Source: TMED109 sp015660425
GTDB taxonomy: Bacteria > Pseudomonadota > Alphaproteobacteria > TMED109
Reading direction: 5' to 3'
NCBI GenBank assembly: GCA_029936295.1
Contig: JAPYTH010000004.1
Span: 15,615-79,614, forward strand
Length of the DNA stretch: 64,000 nt
In this document: one piece after another, positions 1 to 10,099 of the stretch
How positions within the stretch are numbered: position 1 is the stretch's first letter
How the letters are laid out: the number at the start of each line of letters is the position of its first letter
Made by a program: the position numbers and the translations under genes
The notes under the pieces: generated by a model
Told to the model about the DNA's origin: nothing
The model's database searches: none
What the model saw: the letters and a program-made list of their open reading frames with translations, nothing else

Positions 1-1304
1 ACACTATTCTTGTTTGCATTATTTAATTTTTCTAATTCAGCTATGGTATTTTTTAAGTTGTCTTTAGTGTCTTCTTTTTGGAGATTTAGTTTAGATATTT
101 CATTTTTTAAATTTTCTCTTTGTGATATATTATAACTTAAGACTCTTTCCGATTCTGTTAAAATTTCAGAATTATTAGCCTCTTCTTTTTTTGCATTTTC
201 TAAATCTGCTTTGAGTTTATTGAGGTTTATATTTGGGTTATTAGAATTTATTTTACTTATCTCATTAGATAATTCTTTAAATTGAGTATCCAATTCTATC
301 TGTAATTTTTCTTCATTTAGTATTTCCATTATTACATATTTAATATTATTTTTTTGATTAATTTGCTCTAAAGAAATACTTTCCTTTTCCTTAAGAAGAA
401 GGTCATATTCAACTTTTAATTTATTTAATAGATTAGAATACTTTTGACTTTCTTCTCTTAACGGAGATAAATCATTTTCTGCTTTTTGTTGTATAAGTGA
501 CTTACTAGAAATTTTTCTTGTAATTTTGTCCACATTTTCTTTAAAATTTTCTAATTCTTTTTTATTATCTTCTATGTTTTTAATATTTTTTTTCCAACGT
601 TGATAGAGAATTATTGCTTCTGTTTTTCTAATATTTTCTGAAATATTTTTATAACGTTTTGCTTGATTAGATTGTTTAGATAATTCTTTTAATCGCATTA
701 CATCATTAGTAATAATTTCTTCTAATTTTTCAAGGTTAACTTCTGTAGATTTTAGTTTTAGTTCAGTTTCATGTTTTCTTGCGTGAATTCCTGAAATTCC
801 TGCAGCCTCTTCAAGAATTTGCCTTCTTTCTTGTGGTTTAGAATTAATAATTTTTCCTACTTGTCCTTGGTCAACTATTGCATTTGATCTTGATCCGATT
901 GCTATATCAGCAAATAAAATTTGAACATCTCTTTGTCTTACTTCTTTATTATTAATTCTATATGTAGAACCTGCATCTTTCTCGATTTTTCTAGAAACTT
1001 CTATTTCATCACTATTTGTATAAGTTTGAAGTAATTCTTCATTATTATTTTCTATAGTTAATGTGACTTCTGCTGAATTTCTTGATGGGCGTCCTTTAGT
1101 GCCTGCAAAAATGACATCATTCATTTCACCAGCCCTAAGTCGAGAAGGCCCTGCTTCTCCCATATTCCATTTCATGGCTTCTACTATGTTTGATTTGCCA
1201 CAACCATTTGGACCAACTAGTCCTGTAAGCCCTGGTTTGATGTCAAGTACAGTTGTATCAACAAAAGATTTAAAACCTGTAATTTTTAATCTAGTAAATT
1301 TCAT
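1..1304 (-). CDS. smc: Chromosome segregation ATPase SMC, N-terminal part (runs off the left edge)
   Basis: This is the N-terminal ~434 residues of SMC, the ATPase that with ScpAB condenses and segregates chromosomes. The reading frame is open from ATG 1304 to the left edge. The protein opens with the family-typical MKFTRLKITGFKSF, and Walker A GPNGCGKS lies at residues 31-38. The usual ATPase-head sequence VIFAGTKGRP follows. From about residue 170 onward it is rich in Lys, Glu, Leu and Asn, as expected for the first arm of the coiled coil. The hinge, second arm and Walker B half lie outside the window. It sits downstream of the dsbA-like and DUF721 genes on the same strand, an arrangement common in alphaproteobacteria. 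Identity is near certain; only the 3' part is unseen. Confidence 0.96.
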   Translation of the reverse strand, partial: MKFTRLKITGFKSFVDTTVLDIKPGLTGLVGPNGCGKSNIVEAMKWNMGEAGPSRLRAGEMNDVIFAGTKGRPSRNSAEVTLTIENNNEELLQTYTNSDEIEVSRKIEKDAGSTYRINNKEVRQRDVQILFADIAIGSRSNAIVDQGQVGKIINSKPQERRQILEEAAGISGIHARKHETELKLKSTEVNLEKLEEIITNDVMRLKELSKQSNQAKRYKNISENIRKTEAIILYQRWKKNIKNIEDNKKELENFKENVDKITRKISSKSLIQQKAENDLSPLREESQKYSNLLNKLKVEYDLLLKEKESISLEQINQKNNIKYVIMEILNEEKLQIELDTQFKELSNEISKINSNNPNINLNKLKADLENAKKEEANNSEILTESERVLSYNISQRENLKNEISKLNLQKEDTKDNLKNTIAELEKLNNANKNS

Positions 1305-1378
1305 TAAGAAGCCATATATACAACATATTGTATGATTGATTTTTTAATTAACAAAATGTTCTTTCATCTAATAGTAAA

Positions 1379-1972
1379 TTAATTTATAAGTTGTTTTAAT
1401 TTTTTAAGATCAAATTTACCTTCAACTTTTTTACCATTTACAAAAAAAGTAGGCGTTGCCTCAACTCCTTTAATATCTATAGCATATTTTCTACCTGCAA
1501 GTAATGATTTCCATCTCTCTTGATTTTCTGGTGTTTCTTCTAGACAGGATAAAATAGTTGATTCTTCTAAACCTAAAGGCTTTAATATATTGTATATATT
1601 ATTAACAATATTGTCTGATTGTGTCCATTCCGTTTGTTTTTGAAAGAGTCTATTCAGTACTGGAAAAAATTGTTCGTCATTCATGCATTGAGTAACCATC
1701 GCGCCTAACATAGCGCCTCTATCAAGAGGGAAATCATTAAACACTAGTTTTGCCTTTCCTGAATCAATGTATTCTTTTTTTATATCTTTTATAGTGTTGT
1801 TATGAAAATTTGCGCAATGACCGCAAGACATAGAAGCATATTCTTCTATAATAATTTTTGCATCTTCATTTCCTATTACTCTTCCTGGCAGAGGTTTTGG
1901 AGTTTCATCTGCAAATGATGAAAGTGGCAATACAAAAAATATTATAAATATAACTCTAATTAGGTTCTTCAT
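1379..1972 (-). CDS. DsbA-family thiol:disulfide oxidoreductase, exported
   Basis: This 197-residue protein is probably a periplasmic thioredoxin-fold oxidoreductase of the DsbA family. It has a hydrophobic signal peptide (about residues 4-20, ending near SSFA). The active site is CGHC at residues 50-53, and the cis-proline segment TPTFFVNG lies near the C terminus. An upstream in-frame GTG at 1987 is possible, but the GAGGAG ribosome site overlaps that codon and is correctly spaced for ATG 1972, so 1972 is preferred. It lies between DUF721 and smc on the same strand. The family forms or shuffles disulfides in exported proteins. Whether this one is an oxidase or an isomerase cannot be told from sequence. 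Confidence 0.9.
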   Translation of the reverse strand: MKNLIRVIFIIFFVLPLSSFADETPKPLPGRVIGNEDAKIIIEEYASMSCGHCANFHNNTIKDIKKEYIDSGKAKLVFNDFPLDRGAMLGAMVTQCMNDEQFFPVLNRLFQKQTEWTQSDNIVNNIYNILKPLGLEESTILSCLEETPENQERWKSLLAGRKYAIDIKGVEATPTFFVNGKKVEGKFDLKKLKQLIN

Positions 1973-1998
1973 TTTTAAACTCCTCACAAATTTATAAT

Positions 1999-2460
1999 TT
2001 ATTTTATCTCAGAAAAAAATGATTTTGCAAAACTATTAAGATTTTCTTTTAGTTTTTCATTTTTGACTTTGTTTAGTATAGACTTTAATGTATTATTTTC
2101 TTTAGTAGATAGAGTATTTTTTTTTTTAATTATAGTTTTATTTTCAATTTCTATTGTTCCTTGTTTAATTTTTATATTAGTAATGGCTTTGTACCCCATC
2201 ATAAATGATATTCTATCGATAATTTTTGGAATAGCATATTGAAATTCTAGTGCATGAGAGCTGCTACATTTAACAATAAGTAATTTATTCTGAGTGAGCG
2301 ATTCTGGTATAGTATAAGAACCTATCTCATCTCCTACTATATCCTTCCAATTTGTAAGTATTTTTTGTTCTTTAAAGCCTCTTTTTTTAAAAATATCTTT
2401 AGTAATACTGCTAGATATAATACTAATTCTTTGAGGTTTATATAGTTTTTTTGAGTTCAT
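1999..2460 (-). CDS. DUF721 (DciA-like) domain protein
   Basis: This 153-residue protein has the DUF721 pattern. An N-terminal segment contains W-K-D-I-V-G, then TIPESLTQNKLLIVKC, then a stretch SSSHALEFQYAIPKII that aligns with the family's ss-x-wa-x-eL motif. The domain is related to DciA, a loader of the replicative helicase in bacteria lacking DnaC, so a replication-linked role is possible but is inference. The C-terminal third is Lys/Asn-rich and low-complexity. Its ATG at 2460 faces mutY across a very short gap, and it is followed by the dsbA-like gene and smc, the usual alphaproteobacterial order. Confidence 0.8.
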   Translation of the reverse strand: MNSKKLYKPQRISIISSSITKDIFKKRGFKEQKILTNWKDIVGDEIGSYTIPESLTQNKLLIVKCSSSHALEFQYAIPKIIDRISFMMGYKAITNIKIKQGTIEIENKTIIKKKNTLSTKENNTLKSILNKVKNEKLKENLNSFAKSFFSEIK

Positions 2461-2538
2461 ATTTCATAATCAATGTATAATGTTATATTGTTTAATTTAT
2501 TTAAATATTTAATAGTTAAATTATGGAAGATCTTAGCC

Positions 2539-3564
2539 TTGGATACAAATAAAAAAATTTTAAAATGGTTTGATAAAGAAAAAAGAAATTTGCCTTGGCG
2601 AAACTCGGATAAGTCATCAATAGATGTGTATAAAGTATGGATTAGTGAAATTATGCTTCAGCAAACAACTGTTAATGCTGTAATTCCGTATTTTGAAAAA
2701 TTTATAAATAAATTTCCAGATATTTATTCTTTAGCTAATTCTAAAATAGAAGATGTTTTATCTTCTTGGGCAGGATTGGGGTATTATTCACGTGCGAGAA
2801 ATATTCATAAGTGTGCAGAAATAATTGTAAGACAGTTTGATGGGGTTTTTCCTAAAATAGAAATTGAGTTAATTAAATTACCTGGCATAGGAGATTATAC
2901 GGCTAATGCTATATGTGCAATTGGCTATAACTGTGTGGCTATAGCAGTTGATGTTAATATAGAAAGAATAGTTTCTAGAATATATAATAAACATAATGCG
3001 AAAAAAGCTAAAATAAAATCTTTAATAAGAAAAATTATTCCTAATGACAGGCCAGGTGACTTTACAGAAGCATTAATGGATTTAGGATCAAAGGTCTGTA
3101 AAGTAAGAGATCCTAATTGTATAATTTGCCCATTAAATTCTATATGTAAAACTTATTTAGAAAATAAAGGTGCTCTATTTAAAATAGTTAAAAATCGTAA
3201 AAATATAAATATTAGATACGGTAATTGTTATATAATTTGTAGGTATAAAGATAATAAATATTTTTTTATTAGGAGACCTAATAATGGCCTTTTAGGTGGA
3301 ATGTTATCTTTTCCTTCATCTAAGTGGTTAGAAGATAAAAATAAATTATATAATGAAGAAGAATTTGAAGGGATAATAAATAAAAGTAATGTAAACAAGT
3401 CTTCATATTTGGTAACTCATACATTTAGTCATTTTAAATTAATTCTAAATATATATTCTTTAAAGCTAAAAAATATTATGGAGTTGGAGGGTGACTGGTT
3501 AGAATTAGATAAGGCTTTTCATCAATTACCTTCATTAATGAAAAAAGTAGCTAACACTATTTAA
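2539..3564 (+). CDS. mutY: A/G-specific adenine glycosylase MutY
   Basis: MutY removes adenine mispaired with 8-oxoguanine in base-excision repair. The sequence shows the HhH-GPD fold: LPWR near the N terminus, catalytic Glu in WISEIMLQQT, the helix-hairpin-helix LPGIGDYTANAI and catalytic Asp in AVDVNIERI. The 4Fe-4S cysteines have C-x6-C-x2-C-x5-C spacing (CKVRDPNCIICPLNSIC). A divergent Nudix-like C-terminal domain follows. The frame extends upstream to ATG 2473, but that leaves only 12 bp to the divergent DUF721 start. The TTG at 2539 has GGAAGA eight bases upstream and gives a normal MutY N terminus, so I choose it. The 3' end overlaps convergent ccrM by 4 bp. Confidence 0.93.
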   Translation: MDTNKKILKWFDKEKRNLPWRNSDKSSIDVYKVWISEIMLQQTTVNAVIPYFEKFINKFPDIYSLANSKIEDVLSSWAGLGYYSRARNIHKCAEIIVRQFDGVFPKIEIELIKLPGIGDYTANAICAIGYNCVAIAVDVNIERIVSRIYNKHNAKKAKIKSLIRKIIPNDRPGDFTEALMDLGSKVCKVRDPNCIICPLNSICKTYLENKGALFKIVKNRKNINIRYGNCYIICRYKDNKYFFIRRPNNGLLGGMLSFPSSKWLEDKNKLYNEEEFEGIINKSNVNKSSYLVTHTFSHFKLILNIYSLKLKNIMELEGDWLELDKAFHQLPSLMKKVANTI

Positions 3565-4634
3565 TGAATTTCTTTTTTATTGTTTCTAATTTTTTCTCTA
3601 AGTTTATTTATTGATACTAATTTTCCATTTTTTTCATAATGCCAATAATCCCAGCCATTACAGGCACTGTATCCTTGTAATTTAGCACTAACCTTATGAA
3701 TTGAACCTTCAAACTCTTTATCAGCTAACAAACTTCCATCTGCCCTTATAGTAGCTTTATGCTTTTTGTTTATATCATGAAGTTTAGCACCTATTTTAAG
3801 CATTCCATTATCAAGTAAACTTCCAAATGGAATTTTTATTTCGGCTTTTAAATTTTTAGTAATATAAAGCTCTTCATTTCTAAGCTGTTTTATTAATTTA
3901 ATTCTTTTTTTAGCATATTTCATATATTCTTTATTTTTTTCAATTCCTATAAAGCTTCGTCCAAGTCTTTTTGCAACAGCACCACTAGAACCTGTTCCAA
4001 AAAAAGGATCTAGAATTTTGTCTCCAGGTTGTGAAGAGGAAATAATAATTCTATGTAATAGAGATTCAGGTTTTTGTGCTGGATGTAAAGTTTTTCCTGA
4101 ATTTTTAATTCTTTCTTTTCCTGAGCAAATCGGAAGAGACCAATCAGACCTCATTTGTTTGTCATCATTTAATACTTTCATAGCTTTATAATTAAAGGTA
4201 TATTTTGATTTTTTATTTTGACTAGCCCAAATAATTGTTTCATGTGCATTGGTAAACCTATTACCTTTAAAATTAGGCATCGGGTTTGATTTATTCCATA
4301 TTATATCGTTTAAAATCCAAAAATTTAAATTTTGAATTACTGATCCAACCCTATATATATTGTGATATGAACCTATAACCCATATTGTTCCATCTTTTTT
4401 TAAAATTCGTCGCGCTTCTGTTAACCAATTTAGAGTAAAAGCATCGTATGCTTTAAAACTATTAAATTTATCCCAATCGTGACGTACACCTTTAACATCT
4501 GTTTGGTCTGGCCGTAATAAAGGTTTTGATAATTGAAGGTTATAAGGAGGATCAGCAAAAATCATATCTATAGAATTGTCTTTTAATTTAGACATTTCTT
4601 TAATACAATCACCTAATATATATTCTTCACTCAT
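3561..4634 (-). CDS. ccrM: CcrM-type GANTC adenine-N6 DNA methyltransferase
   Basis: This 357-residue protein matches the size and architecture of alphaproteobacterial CcrM, which methylates adenine in GANTC and couples methylation state to the cell cycle. The catalytic DPPYNLQL motif is near residue 28. The SAM-binding region LDPFFGTGSSG lies in the second half, giving the beta-class N6-MTase motif order. It also has the C-terminal extension special to CcrM (IGAKLHDINKKH, then ADGSLL and the end segment NGWDYWHYEKNGK). It is followed downstream by convergent mutY with a 4-bp overlap. rnhB lies just upstream on the same strand, a common pairing in the class. Confidence in both family and specificity is high. 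Confidence 0.95.
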   Translation of the reverse strand: MSEEYILGDCIKEMSKLKDNSIDMIFADPPYNLQLSKPLLRPDQTDVKGVRHDWDKFNSFKAYDAFTLNWLTEARRILKKDGTIWVIGSYHNIYRVGSVIQNLNFWILNDIIWNKSNPMPNFKGNRFTNAHETIIWASQNKKSKYTFNYKAMKVLNDDKQMRSDWSLPICSGKERIKNSGKTLHPAQKPESLLHRIIISSSQPGDKILDPFFGTGSSGAVAKRLGRSFIGIEKNKEYMKYAKKRIKLIKQLRNEELYITKNLKAEIKIPFGSLLDNGMLKIGAKLHDINKKHKATIRADGSLLADKEFEGSIHKVSAKLQGYSACNGWDYWHYEKNGKLVSINKLREKIRNNKKEIH

Positions 4635-4673
4635 ATTTATCTCTTTTTACGATTTAAAAAATTAATATAATAT

Positions 4674-5279
4674 CTATTTTAGCAACTTAAAAGTTTTTCT
4701 GTGATAAGAAGTTGTTCCATAAGATCTTATTATTCTATAATGTTCTTTAGTACCATAGCCAACATTTTTTTTAAAATTATATTTAGGATAAATTAATCCA
4801 ATTTTATTCATAAGGTCATCTCTATATTCTTTTGCAACAATAGAAGCTGCAGCAATAGATAGACTTTTGGTATCACCTTTAATAATAGTTTTTGTTTTAC
4901 AGTTAATTTTTGGAGAATATATGCCATCTATTAATGCTAAGCCAGTATGTTCTTTTAATTGTTCAAAAGCGCGTTTCATTGCGAGTAAACTTGCATTAAG
5001 AATATTAATTTCATCTATTTCTTGACTGCTAGCTTCTCCAATTCCAATGTCTAAAGCATATTTTTTTATATTGGCAGCTATTTTTTCTCTTTTAATTTTA
5101 GATATTTTTTTTGAATCATTAATTCCTTCAGGTATTATATCAAAATTTATAATAACTGCAGCAGCAACTACTGGCCCAGCTAAACAGCCTCTACCTACTT
5201 CATCTATGCCACAGATATAACCTTTAACACTGTTTTTATAAGATTTTTCTATATTTAGATTAGGTAAAATTTTATTCAT
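4674..5279 (-). CDS. rnhB: Ribonuclease HII
   Basis: This 201-residue RNase HII removes ribonucleotides and RNA primers from DNA duplexes. The family signature GIDEVGRGCLAGPVVAAAV carries the first catalytic Asp-Glu pair. It is followed by NDSKKIS, the third acidic residue in LIDGIY, and the conserved GDTKSLSIAAASIVAKEYRD. Length is normal. It lies 9 bp downstream of the 680-residue membrane protein and upstream of ccrM, all leftward, so it may be the tail of the MoxR operon transcript. Start ATG 5279 leaves a short N-terminal lead before the signature, as usual. Confidence 0.95.
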   Translation of the reverse strand: MNKILPNLNIEKSYKNSVKGYICGIDEVGRGCLAGPVVAAAVIINFDIIPEGINDSKKISKIKREKIAANIKKYALDIGIGEASSQEIDEINILNASLLAMKRAFEQLKEHTGLALIDGIYSPKINCKTKTIIKGDTKSLSIAAASIVAKEYRDDLMNKIGLIYPKYNFKKNVGYGTKEHYRIIRSYGTTSYHRKTFKLLK

Positions 5280-5288
5280 TATTAAATT

Positions 5289-7331
5289 TTATCTAGATTC
5301 TCTATACCAAGCGGAAAATATTATTATAATACTTAAAATAAGTATAAAATACCATGGTGTTATAGAGGTTTGTCGTAAGTTTTTAATAAAATATTTTTCA
5401 TTTTTTATTAGTTGAATATTTTTGCTTTCATTTTGGAATTGACTTTTATTTAAGTGTTTTATGTCTGGAATATTATTTTGACTATTTATCCAGTTAATAG
5501 AACCCATATTTTTATCTACTATGGGTTGTATAATTTGCTCTGTACTTCTGACATCTAAATATTCAGAAGAATTGTAATTGCCTACTATTATTGAAATTGA
5601 AGAGCTGCCTGATGATAATTTCCATATACCCTGTTCTGGAGATAGTATTTTTCCAATTTGCTTGCCATTACCTAATTCTTCTAGGAATACTTCCATTTTT
5701 TTATTACTTGGTGATATAAGGGATATGGGTTTATTATTTAATACTAAAGAATTTCGCGTTATCAAAATTGTGTTATTTTCTACCTTTGCAGATAATTCAT
5801 TCTCTTCAAGCTCTGGCTCTTTCATTAGCCAGTGTACCAGCCTTCTTAATAGGTCAGCTTGTGGTCCTTTATTTTTTTCAGATCTAGACCATACCCAAGA
5901 TTGATCAGATAAAATCTGAGCTACTCTACCTTGTCCAATGCGGTTTAAAATTAATAAAGGCCTATTTTCAGGACCTTCTAAAAGAACATCTCCAGATATG
6001 GTTAAACCTTCTACCATTCTATACCAAGGACCCCAATCAGTTTGCTCTTGGTCATCTTTTAAATTAGCTGTTACAGGATGTCTTAATCCATCATTTGTAA
6101 TACTAGGTATAAACTTTTGAGTAATAACTTCACCGGTAGGTTCAGTAGGTAAAATATTTTGTAATGGAGATTGTGATAAACTATATGGTCCTGCATAGGC
6201 AGGTCCTGCAGTATCTAAGAGAGCACCCCCATTCACAACATACTCTACAATATTTTTTAAATAATATGGAGGAAGTATTCCCCTTAAATGGTATTGATCA
6301 AATATAATTAAGTCAAAATCCTTCAAATTCAATTGAAAAAGTTCGCGTGTTGGAAAAGGTATTAATGATAACTCTCCAATAGGAGTTAAATCTTGTTTAT
6401 TAGGTGGTCTTAGTATAGTAAAATGTACTAAGTCAACTGAAGGGTCAGAATTTAAAAGATTTCTCCAACTTCTTAAGCCCATATTTGGTTCCCCAGAAAC
6501 GAGCATTACTTTAAGCCTTTCCCTAATGGCATTAATTTCTATAAGAGATTTATTATTTTGTAGTGTTAACTCTTCTTGTCCTGGTTCTACATCAATATTT
6601 AAAGTAGTAATACCTGCTCTATCTAACGGCAAGGTTATAATAACAGTTTCTCCAATTGTAATCGATCTAGATTGCTTGATATCATTATTCATATTAATTG
6701 AAACTAAGGCATTAGGAACTTTGGATGAAGTATCTTCAACTTTAATTTTCATTTTAATTTCTTCACCTACTATTCCAAACCTAGGTGCAGATTCAATAAT
6801 TAATCTCCGATCTTTTTCATTCTTTTCTCCGGTAAGTAAAAAATTCATAGGTGCTTTAAAATTATAAGAATCAAGATTCTTTGGCATGTCTTGAATTTGG
6901 CCATCAGTTATAATTATTGCACCAGCTAGCCTATCTACAGGAATATCTCCAACCATAGAGCTTAATGGTTCAAATATTTTGGTTCCATTTTTACCATTAA
7001 TTGTTTTAAAACGTAAATCTAAATTATCAATTTTTTCTAATTTTTTTTTTAGTTTATTATACGTTTGTTGAGCTATTTCTTTTCGATTATTAATACTTTG
7101 ACTGGGACTTAAATCTAAGATTATAGCAACTGTATCTGGAATATTTTCTCTGTTTTCTGAAACTATTACTGGATTTGCTATACACATTAATATTATGCAA
7201 ATTAAAATAGTTCGTAAAATGTTTCCTGAAGCTTTAAATTTAAAACCTATAAAAACCATGATTAGGCTTAAAAAAGATAAAATATAAAACAAACTATATG
7301 AAATATGAGGGTAAAAAGATATATTATTCAT
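5289..7331 (-). CDS. Membrane protein with VWA-like and glutamine-amidotransferase-like regions (MoxR operon)
   Basis: This 680-residue membrane protein is the last of four genes in a MoxR-type operon. Two hydrophobic segments lie at about residues 10-55, and one C-terminal segment near 655-672 (WYFILILSIIIIFSAW). Just after the N-terminal helices, ILDLSPSQS fits the D-x-S-x-S metal-ion-dependent adhesion motif of VWA domains. The middle part (about 320-480) resembles the class I glutamine-amidotransferase-like fold often annotated in this family (FDLIIFDQYHLRG, GGALLDTAGP), but I see no obvious catalytic Cys. It starts 6 bp after the DUF4159 gene. The assembly probably acts at the inner membrane under control of the MoxR ATPase. 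The actual substrate is unknown. Confidence 0.75.
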   Translation of the reverse strand: MNNISFYPHISYSLFYILSFLSLIMVFIGFKFKASGNILRTILICIILMCIANPVIVSENRENIPDTVAIILDLSPSQSINNRKEIAQQTYNKLKKKLEKIDNLDLRFKTINGKNGTKIFEPLSSMVGDIPVDRLAGAIIITDGQIQDMPKNLDSYNFKAPMNFLLTGEKNEKDRRLIIESAPRFGIVGEEIKMKIKVEDTSSKVPNALVSINMNNDIKQSRSITIGETVIITLPLDRAGITTLNIDVEPGQEELTLQNNKSLIEINAIRERLKVMLVSGEPNMGLRSWRNLLNSDPSVDLVHFTILRPPNKQDLTPIGELSLIPFPTRELFQLNLKDFDLIIFDQYHLRGILPPYYLKNIVEYVVNGGALLDTAGPAYAGPYSLSQSPLQNILPTEPTGEVITQKFIPSITNDGLRHPVTANLKDDQEQTDWGPWYRMVEGLTISGDVLLEGPENRPLLILNRIGQGRVAQILSDQSWVWSRSEKNKGPQADLLRRLVHWLMKEPELEENELSAKVENNTILITRNSLVLNNKPISLISPSNKKMEVFLEELGNGKQIGKILSPEQGIWKLSSGSSSISIIVGNYNSSEYLDVRSTEQIIQPIVDKNMGSINWINSQNNIPDIKHLNKSQFQNESKNIQLIKNEKYFIKNLRQTSITPWYFILILSIIIIFSAWYRESR

Positions 7332-7337
7332 TATGCA

Positions 7338-10097
7338 TTACTCGACTATTTTTTCTTTGTTTGATTTAGTATTTAATCTTTTTAAAATAGATTTTATATG
7401 TACTTGATCAGCCTTATAATTACCAGTCATTGAATACATAACCAAATTTATACCAAATCGATATGAAAATTCTCTCTGTTTTTCTCCTCCTGGTATTACT
7501 AAATAAATTGGTTTGCTGTTGGGTCCTTTTGCCCAAGCTGATGCCCAGTCATTTCCTCCAATTAAAACAGATGAAACTCCATCTCTAGAATTTTTAGCGG
7601 TGGCTTCAACCCATACATTTCCTCCAGTAAATCTACCTGGAAGTTCATCCAACAAATAAAAAGCTCTTCTTATTACGTGGTTATTGGGAACCTTAATAAG
7701 AGCTGGTAAGTCTAGAGCCTTTAAAATTATTTTTAAATTTTTTTGTTCTTTACTATTTATTTTAGAAATAATATTTGTAGGGCTTAGATCTCTAGTATCA
7801 AAAACTATTAAGCCTCCATTCTTCATATATATTTGTATTTTATTTATAATTGTATTGGATAGAATATTAGCTTTGTCAGTAATAGCCCAATAAATTATTG
7901 GATAAAAAGATATATCATCTTTACTTAAATTAATAGCTATTGGAGGACCTGCTTCAATTGATGTTCTCTCTCTTAAAACTCTAGTTAACTCTAGTAATCC
8001 TAAGTAAGTAGTATCATCTATTTTTTGATTTTCTGTAACAATATAGGCCAAATGTGTTTCTAAAGCTGAAGCCCTATCCGCTGCCTCTATATAAGTTATA
8101 TTAAAAGAAAAATAGAATCCTAATAATAAAAAACAAAATTTATATATATTAGCTATTTTATTTAGTTTTATTTTTCCTCTTATATTTAAGCTAATAAAAT
8201 AATCTATAAAAATCAAAAATAATAAGATAATTAATAGAAATATTTTAAGGTTTATAGTATTTTCAGATTCATATTTTTCAAAAATAGTATCATCTTTAAA
8301 GGTAATTGTTTGAGGTGACAAAGTTTTAATGTTTTCTCCTAAATTAAGTGCACGCATATATAGCTTGTTCCCATAAAATCCTGGAGCATGTCCAGAAGAT
8401 GGTATCAAATCTTTTAAATTAAAGTTAGTAGGCAATGCTTCGCTTGTTGGATCTATTAGACGACCAAAGCCATCTAATAATTTATAAGGAGCTAGAGGGA
8501 AGTCATTTGAGTTGTCTTGATCGCCAGAGGATAAATTTATTATCCGATCAAGAATCTCTACAAAGGCTCCTGTTAATGGTAAGTTTGACCAGTCTGCATT
8601 GGCTGTAATATGAAAAAATACATTCCAGCCTTTTTTATAATTTTGCCCTGTAATTAAAGGTGTTCCATCCTTTAAAGAAGCCCATGTCCTACTAGTTAGT
8701 TCTGAAGAAGGCTCAGCTATTACTTGTTTATTAATAAGTATATCATCATTAATTTCTATACCATTTAGTGGAGAATTTATGGGAAACTCTTTAATTGTAA
8801 CGGGTTTTGACCAACTAAGCGCTCCTCCAAAAGCTCTTGAATTCATTGATCTTAACTTAACAGGAAGTAAGTCAGTATCTGCTCCTTCAAGGTTAGGGCC
8901 AGCAAATCTAATTAATATTCCTCCATTTTTTATCCAACCTTTTAGTTTTGTATTTAATTCTTCTCTAATAGTACCAACACCAGGAAGTATGATAACTGAA
9001 GTATCTTTTTTTATTAATTCTTCTAGATTGCCTATCTTAACTTCACTAAAGGAGTTGATTGCTCTATCTAGATAATAAGCTGGAGATAATAAAGGCTGAG
9101 TTCTAAATGATTCTTTATCTCCATAAATACCTACAGTTCTTTTTCTCCATTTGTCGTCAAATAGATGAATGGATCCAGCATTATTTACATTTTCAATTGT
9201 TAAGGATATTAAGTCTTTTCTTAACTCACTTGGTATTAATAAATCAGTTTTAGTAATTCTTTCATTTTCTTTAAAAGATAGTTCTTGTCTATTTAATAAT
9301 TTACCGTCAGCTCCATTCGCTCTTATAAATATTGTTTCTTCTAATGCACCAATATTTCTGGATATTTCTATACCTAATTTATTATTTGTTTTTGTTTCAA
9401 CGGTAGTAATAATTTTTATTGAGGAGTTATTAAAGTAATTAACTACTGTAAGTTTTCCTATATTCTCAAGTTTGTTTAAAAGAATTTGAGAACTATCACC
9501 ATTTTCATGATCAATTCCATCCCATAACCATACAATATTATATTTACTATCTTTAGATAAACTATCTAATTTTTTAATTAATGACGAATAATTAGATGGC
9601 CATGGATTAGGAGTAAGAGTTTCTATTACGGACTTTGCCTCTTTAGAAGTTATTATTATTAATTCATCGTTATTTATATTAATTTTTTTAGCTGTAGGAG
9701 CTAAAATTATAGATAATTTTTCTTGCTCAGCTTTGTCAATAAGTTCTAATAAATGATCTTTTCTTTTTTCCCAGTTTATAGAAGCAGACCAACCATTATC
9801 TATAATTAATAAAAGAGGGCCTTTATTAGGATAGTTGGGTTTTTCGTTATATATTGGATTAGAAAATGCAAGCACTAATATGGAAACTAGTAATATCCTA
9901 AAAATTAACAACCATAAGGGGGACTTGCTAGCAGTTTCTTGTTTATTGTCTAAATTTTTAAGAAACCTTATAGCAGGAAAAAATATATTTTGTGGAACAG
10001 GTGGATATATTTTTAGTAACAACCATATGCCAGGTAAAGATAATAATCCCCATAAAGCAAGTGGGTTTCCAAAAGTTAATGAAGATAGTAAAGACAT
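7338..10097 (-). CDS. BatA N-terminal and DUF4159 domain membrane protein
   Basis: This 919-residue protein begins with the BatA/aerotolerance-regulator N-terminal region: FGNPLALWGLLSLPGIWLLL, then a second helix near residue 62. A VWA-like region follows, in which the metal site reads DNGWSAS and so is degenerate compared with D-x-S-x-S. Two more hydrophobic segments occur around residues 625-645 and 660-680. The C-terminal ~200 residues fit DUF4159 (ending with GGEKQREFSYRFGINLVMYSMTGNYKADQVH). It is transcribed after MoxR and DUF58 and before the 680-residue protein, with gaps of 2 and 6 bp. Such clusters are widespread in alphaproteobacteria and their role is not established. Confidence 0.85.
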   Translation of the reverse strand: MSLLSSLTFGNPLALWGLLSLPGIWLLLKIYPPVPQNIFFPAIRFLKNLDNKQETASKSPLWLLIFRILLVSILVLAFSNPIYNEKPNYPNKGPLLLIIDNGWSASINWEKRKDHLLELIDKAEQEKLSIILAPTAKKININNDELIIITSKEAKSVIETLTPNPWPSNYSSLIKKLDSLSKDSKYNIVWLWDGIDHENGDSSQILLNKLENIGKLTVVNYFNNSSIKIITTVETKTNNKLGIEISRNIGALEETIFIRANGADGKLLNRQELSFKENERITKTDLLIPSELRKDLISLTIENVNNAGSIHLFDDKWRKRTVGIYGDKESFRTQPLLSPAYYLDRAINSFSEVKIGNLEELIKKDTSVIILPGVGTIREELNTKLKGWIKNGGILIRFAGPNLEGADTDLLPVKLRSMNSRAFGGALSWSKPVTIKEFPINSPLNGIEINDDILINKQVIAEPSSELTSRTWASLKDGTPLITGQNYKKGWNVFFHITANADWSNLPLTGAFVEILDRIINLSSGDQDNSNDFPLAPYKLLDGFGRLIDPTSEALPTNFNLKDLIPSSGHAPGFYGNKLYMRALNLGENIKTLSPQTITFKDDTIFEKYESENTINLKIFLLIILLFLIFIDYFISLNIRGKIKLNKIANIYKFCFLLLGFYFSFNITYIEAADRASALETHLAYIVTENQKIDDTTYLGLLELTRVLRERTSIEAGPPIAINLSKDDISFYPIIYWAITDKANILSNTIINKIQIYMKNGGLIVFDTRDLSPTNIISKINSKEQKNLKIILKALDLPALIKVPNNHVIRRAFYLLDELPGRFTGGNVWVEATAKNSRDGVSSVLIGGNDWASAWAKGPNSKPIYLVIPGGEKQREFSYRFGINLVMYSMTGNYKADQVHIKSILKRLNTKSNKEKIVE

Positions 10098-10099
10098 CT

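Noticed and set aside
529..537. TTGTCCACA inside smc as a DnaA box
   Set aside because: Single one-mismatch match within coding sequence with no cluster around it.
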